This document shows positions 6,190 to 6,200 of a DNA stretch of 6,200 bases, piece by piece. A program made the position numbers and the translations under genes. The notes under the pieces are model-generated. The model was not told where the DNA came from, made no database searches, and worked only from the letters and a program-made list of their open reading frames with translations. How positions within the stretch are numbered: position 1 is the stretch's first letter; every line of letters begins with the position of its first letter. This DNA comes from CAZLBV01 sp964557845. GTDB taxonomy: Bacteria; Acidobacteriota; Aminicenantia; Aminicenantales; Aminicenantaceae. Where the stretch lies: contig CAZLBV010000147.1 of assembly GCA_964557845.1 (NCBI GenBank), forward strand, positions 1 through 6,200. The letters run 5' to 3'.

Positions 6190-6200
6190 TTCGTAAAACC
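6186..6200 (+). CDS. Possible start of a downstream gene (5 codons visible)
   Basis: ATG at 6186 overlaps the PrsW-like stop codon as ATGA, a common sign of translational coupling, and is preceded by a G-rich GGCGG. Only MIRKT is visible before the window ends, so neither product nor coding status can be judged. Confidence 0.25.

Overview
The window comes from a bacterium of moderate GC, and its content suggests an anaerobe. The main evidence is at the left edge: an open frame that carries the very end of a molybdopterin oxidoreductase (the last part of the molybdopterin-dinucleotide-binding domain) and runs straight into a complete NifS/IscS-type cysteine desulfurase. From memory, this is the architecture of the metallopterin-dependent ergothioneine synthase (MES) reported from Caldithrix abyssi and otherwise known from anaerobic bacteria and archaea. 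The host could be Calditrichota or another anaerobic phylum, but the sequence does not fix the taxon.

Layout: (1) bases 1-1346, + strand, C-terminal part of the MES-like fusion, truncated by the window edge. (2) 1392-2411, +, L-histidine N-alpha-methyltransferase (EgtD/EanA type), 45 bp downstream and probably in the same operon. (3) 2509-4029, +, a histidine ammonia-lyase family enzyme with a complete MIO/HAL active-site signature. A 97-bp gap precedes it, holding a good -10 box, an 11-bp direct repeat and an inverted repeat, so it may have its own regulated promoter. (4) 4030-4262, a convergent intergenic region with degenerate tandem repeats and a pyrimidine-rich tract. (5) 4263-5255, - strand, a sugar phosphate isomerase/epimerase-type TIM-barrel protein. 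(6) 5256-5442, an AT-rich divergent intergenic region. (7) 5443-6189, +, a PrsW-type intramembrane protease, with a possible next gene overlapping its stop codon by ATGA.

How the genes work together: the methyltransferase would convert histidine to hercynine (N-alpha-trimethylhistidine). The MES-like protein would then move sulfur from cysteine (desulfurase module, PLP lysine and persulfide cysteine both present) through the metallopterin module to C2 of the imidazole, giving ergothioneine without oxygen. The neighbouring HAL-family lyase acts either on histidine, competing for the same precursor, or on a methylated or thiolated histidine (ergothionase-like chemistry). Its place beside the ergothioneine genes makes this the most open question in the window. 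The isomerase-like and PrsW-like genes have no evident link to the pathway.
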